This document shows, piece by piece, positions 62,382 to 64,000 of a stretch of 64,000 bases of DNA. A program made the translations under genes and the position numbers. The notes beneath the pieces were generated by a model. That model was not told the DNA's origin and did no database searches. It saw only the letters and a list, made by a program, of their open reading frames with translations. The stretch covers positions 1 through 64,000 of the forward strand of contig JAEWHK010000026.1 in assembly GCA_023387815.1 (NCBI GenBank), written 5' to 3'. This stretch comes from Pseudomonadota bacterium (lineage in GTDB: Bacteria; Pseudomonadota; Gammaproteobacteria; Burkholderiales; Burkholderiaceae_B). The stretch's first letter is position 1. Each line of letters begins with the position of its first letter.

Positions 62382-62506
62382 ATTGGTGTGCAGCATCCAC
62401 GGGTCATAACATCATATTATGGCCGAGGCAAAAAAAAGCATTTTACTTCGCGCCGCGTGTTCACTATTGTTCTCCTTAGGTTGTTCCCCTTACCTCGGAG
62501 AAAATA

Positions 62507-63544
62507 ATGAAACGCAAGCTAATGACAATTGCAATAGCAGCCCTGCTGGCCCCTGCGACATCGATGGTATACGCCCAGACCCCGACGCTGTATCTGGGAT
62601 CATACGGTGGTTCAACACAAAAGGCTTTCGAGGAGGAAGTGCTGCCCGCATTCGAAAAAGCCAATAACGTGAAAGTCGTGTATGTTCCCGGCAATTCCAC
62701 CGACACGCTGGGCAAACTGCAGGCGCAGAAAGCCAATCCGGAACTGGATGTCGTGATGCTGGATGACGGCCCCATGTATCAGGCAATGCAGTTTGGCTTC
62801 TGTGAGAAGATTGATAAGAGCGCGCCTGTATTCAAGGATCTGTATCGCATTGCTGACATGGGACCAAACGCACTGGGCATCGGACTGGTCGCAACAGGTA
62901 TCTTTTACAACGAGGAAGCATTCAAAAAAGAAGGCCTCACACCGCCCACCTCCTGGCATGATCTGGAGAATCCGGACTTTGAACAACGACTCGTTATTCC
63001 GCCTTTGAATAATACCTATGGCCTTCACACCCTGATCAAGTTTGCTAAGCTCAATGGCGGCAACGAAAAGAATCCTGATCCCGGTTTCGATGCCATCATC
63101 AAAAAAGTCAATCCCAATGTGCTTGCCTGGGAACCCTCACCCGGTGGAATGACATCCCTGTTTCAGAATAATGAAGCCATTATTGGCGTCTGGGGCAATG
63201 GGCGTGTGGAAGCACTGAAAGATACCGGTTTTCCTGTCAAGTTTGTCTATCCGAAAGAAGGCGCCATGGCACTGCTGACCGCTGCCTGTCCGGTAGTCAA
63301 AAGCGATGTCGCAGAGCTCTCTCAAAAACTGGTGCAGTTTCTTGCCACACCTGAAATACAGGCCGTATTCGCTCGTACACAAAGCTGGGGACCGGTCAAC
63401 AAAACAGTCAAACTGCCCGATGACGTGACCAAGCGTGTCGTTTTTGGTGATGCCGTCGACAAGCTGGAAAAAACTGACTGGGATACCGTCAATGCGGTAC
63501 GCGCGCAATGGAACGATCGCTGGAACAGGACGGTGGAGCGGTAA
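62507..63544 (+). CDS. PotD-like ABC transporter substrate-binding protein
   Basis: This 345-aa periplasmic binding protein is of the spermidine/putrescine (PotD, SBP_bac_8) class. A signal peptide (MKRKLMTIAIAALLAPATSMVYAQ) is followed by LYLGSYGGSTQKAFEEEVLPAFEK. Typical segments are DVVMLDDGPMYQAMQFG and GVWGNGRVEALKDTGFPV. GGAG precedes the ATG. The ligand could be a polyamine, iron or an organic acid; acidic polyamine-site residues cannot be judged by eye. It is the first gene of an importer continuing to the right. Confidence 0.9.
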   Translation: MKRKLMTIAIAALLAPATSMVYAQTPTLYLGSYGGSTQKAFEEEVLPAFEKANNVKVVYVPGNSTDTLGKLQAQKANPELDVVMLDDGPMYQAMQFGFCEKIDKSAPVFKDLYRIADMGPNALGIGLVATGIFYNEEAFKKEGLTPPTSWHDLENPDFEQRLVIPPLNNTYGLHTLIKFAKLNGGNEKNPDPGFDAIIKKVNPNVLAWEPSPGGMTSLFQNNEAIIGVWGNGRVEALKDTGFPVKFVYPKEGAMALLTAACPVVKSDVAELSQKLVQFLATPEIQAVFARTQSWGPVNKTVKLPDDVTKRVVFGDAVDKLEKTDWDTVNAVRAQWNDRWNRTVER

Positions 63545-64000
63545 ATGAGTTTTCTATCCGTCAGAAACCTCGGCAAGGATTACGGCTCCGCGCAGGTCGT
63601 CAAATCCATGAACCTGGAAATCGAAAAAGGCGAATTTGTTTCGCTGCTGGGTCCATCCGGTTGTGGCAAGACCACGACCCTGCAGATGATTGCAGGCTTT
63701 ACCGAACCCAGTCGCGGTCAGGTCATTCTGGATGGCACCGACCTGACCGATATGCCGCCCGAAAAAAGGGATATCGGCGTGGTTTTCCAGAGCTACGCGC
63801 TGTTTCCGCATATGACCGTCAACGACAATATCAGCTTCGGCCTGGAAATGCGCAAGCTACCCAGACAGGAGCGTCAGACACGTATTGCGGAAGTCCTTGA
63901 CATGGTCAGCCTGACGGGCATGGGGGATCGGTATCCCGCACAGTTATCCGGCGGGCAGCGCCAGCGCGTCGCCATTGCCCGTTCTCTGGCAATTCGCCCC
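63545..64000 (+). CDS. PotA-like ABC transporter ATP-binding protein (partial, runs off the edge)
   Basis: This starts at the ATG immediately after the binding-protein stop (TAAATG) and stays open for 152 codons to the window end. Walker A GPSGCGKTT is at residues 36-44, the Q-loop is VVFQSYALFPHMTV, and the signature LSGGQRQRVAIARSLA is near residues 138-153. The family continues another 180-200 residues. It is the second gene of the same importer; permease genes are expected beyond the window. Confidence 0.92.
   Translation, partial: MSFLSVRNLGKDYGSAQVVKSMNLEIEKGEFVSLLGPSGCGKTTTLQMIAGFTEPSRGQVILDGTDLTDMPPEKRDIGVVFQSYALFPHMTVNDNISFGLEMRKLPRQERQTRIAEVLDMVSLTGMGDRYPAQLSGGQRQRVAIARSLAIRP

Noticed and set aside
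1..64000. tRNA, rRNA, CRISPR array, insertion sequence or prophage
   Set aside because: I saw no cloverleaf-like tRNA gene, regular spacer array, transposase or integrase-like protein, or flanking terminal repeats.

Overview
The window is an ordinary-looking stretch of bacterial chromosome of mid-50s percent GC, densely coded on both strands, with no insertion sequence, phage, CRISPR array, rRNA or tRNA that I could recognise. The gene content points to a betaproteobacterium of the order Burkholderiales, most likely family Alcaligenaceae (an Advenella- or Bordetella-like organism). The evidence is two Bug/TctC-type periplasmic binding proteins, the metX-metW pair, a long EpsC-type serine acetyltransferase, a Nudix-ThiE fusion, a DUF3460-scpA-panC operon, and the mreBCD-mrdA-rodA cluster divergent from gatCAB. 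The family is my inference from gene content; I did no database comparison.

Layout. 0-2.2 kb: tail of an unidentified gene, a DUF815 AAA ATPase and a Nudix-ThiE fusion. 2.2-12.3 kb (minus): cysE and a four-gene RND efflux operon (adaptor, two pumps, outer-membrane lipoprotein; mdtABC type). 12.5-18.1 kb: zapD, coaE, a truncated-type prepilin peptidase, a novel lipoprotein, a stand-alone LuxR-type DNA-binding protein, panC, scpA and DUF3460. 18.3-21.5 kb (minus): a polar amino-acid ABC importer (aapQMP) without its binding protein. 21.7-24.4 kb: ftsE-ftsX-mutY. 24.5-30.3 kb (minus): the elongasome operon mreBCD-mrdA-rodA. 30.5-33.8 kb: gatCAB amidotransferase. 34-38.2 kb: pyrE, then LysR / DoxX / LigB-type dioxygenase and an EamA exporter. 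38.3-44.5 kb: an exonuclease III gene, then a minus-strand chain metX-metW-ampG followed by two multiheme cytochromes c. 44.6-47.9 kb: a lipoprotein, gshA and a Rieske oxygenase. 48-52.9 kb: DUF3008, a basic-amino-acid ABC importer (hisJQMP type) and a divergent DUF2817 zinc hydrolase. 53-64 kb: an accessory uptake and catabolic region with dctA, a fused tautomerase, a complete tripartite tricarboxylate transporter (tctCBA), an amidohydrolase plus orphan Bug protein flanked by two LysR regulators, and the start of a PotD/PotA-like ABC importer that runs off the right edge.

The first 54 kb is mostly housekeeping: envelope growth and division, tRNA charging, pyrimidine, CoA, methionine, cysteine and glutathione synthesis. 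The last 10 kb looks like a catabolic island for small carboxylic acids. No gap between predicted genes exceeds about 300 bases once likely start codons are used. The largest gaps are 35564-35838, 61182-61457, 36232-36479, 30289-30513 and 12312-12529; they hold likely promoters, palindromes or hairpins but no gene I can support. I did not find a clearly new multi-gene defence or mobile system. The most unusual items are the gshA-Rieske pair, the dehydrogenase-less cytochrome pair, the amidohydrolase/Bug cluster with a duplicated candidate operator, and several proteins with short in-frame repeat insertions.
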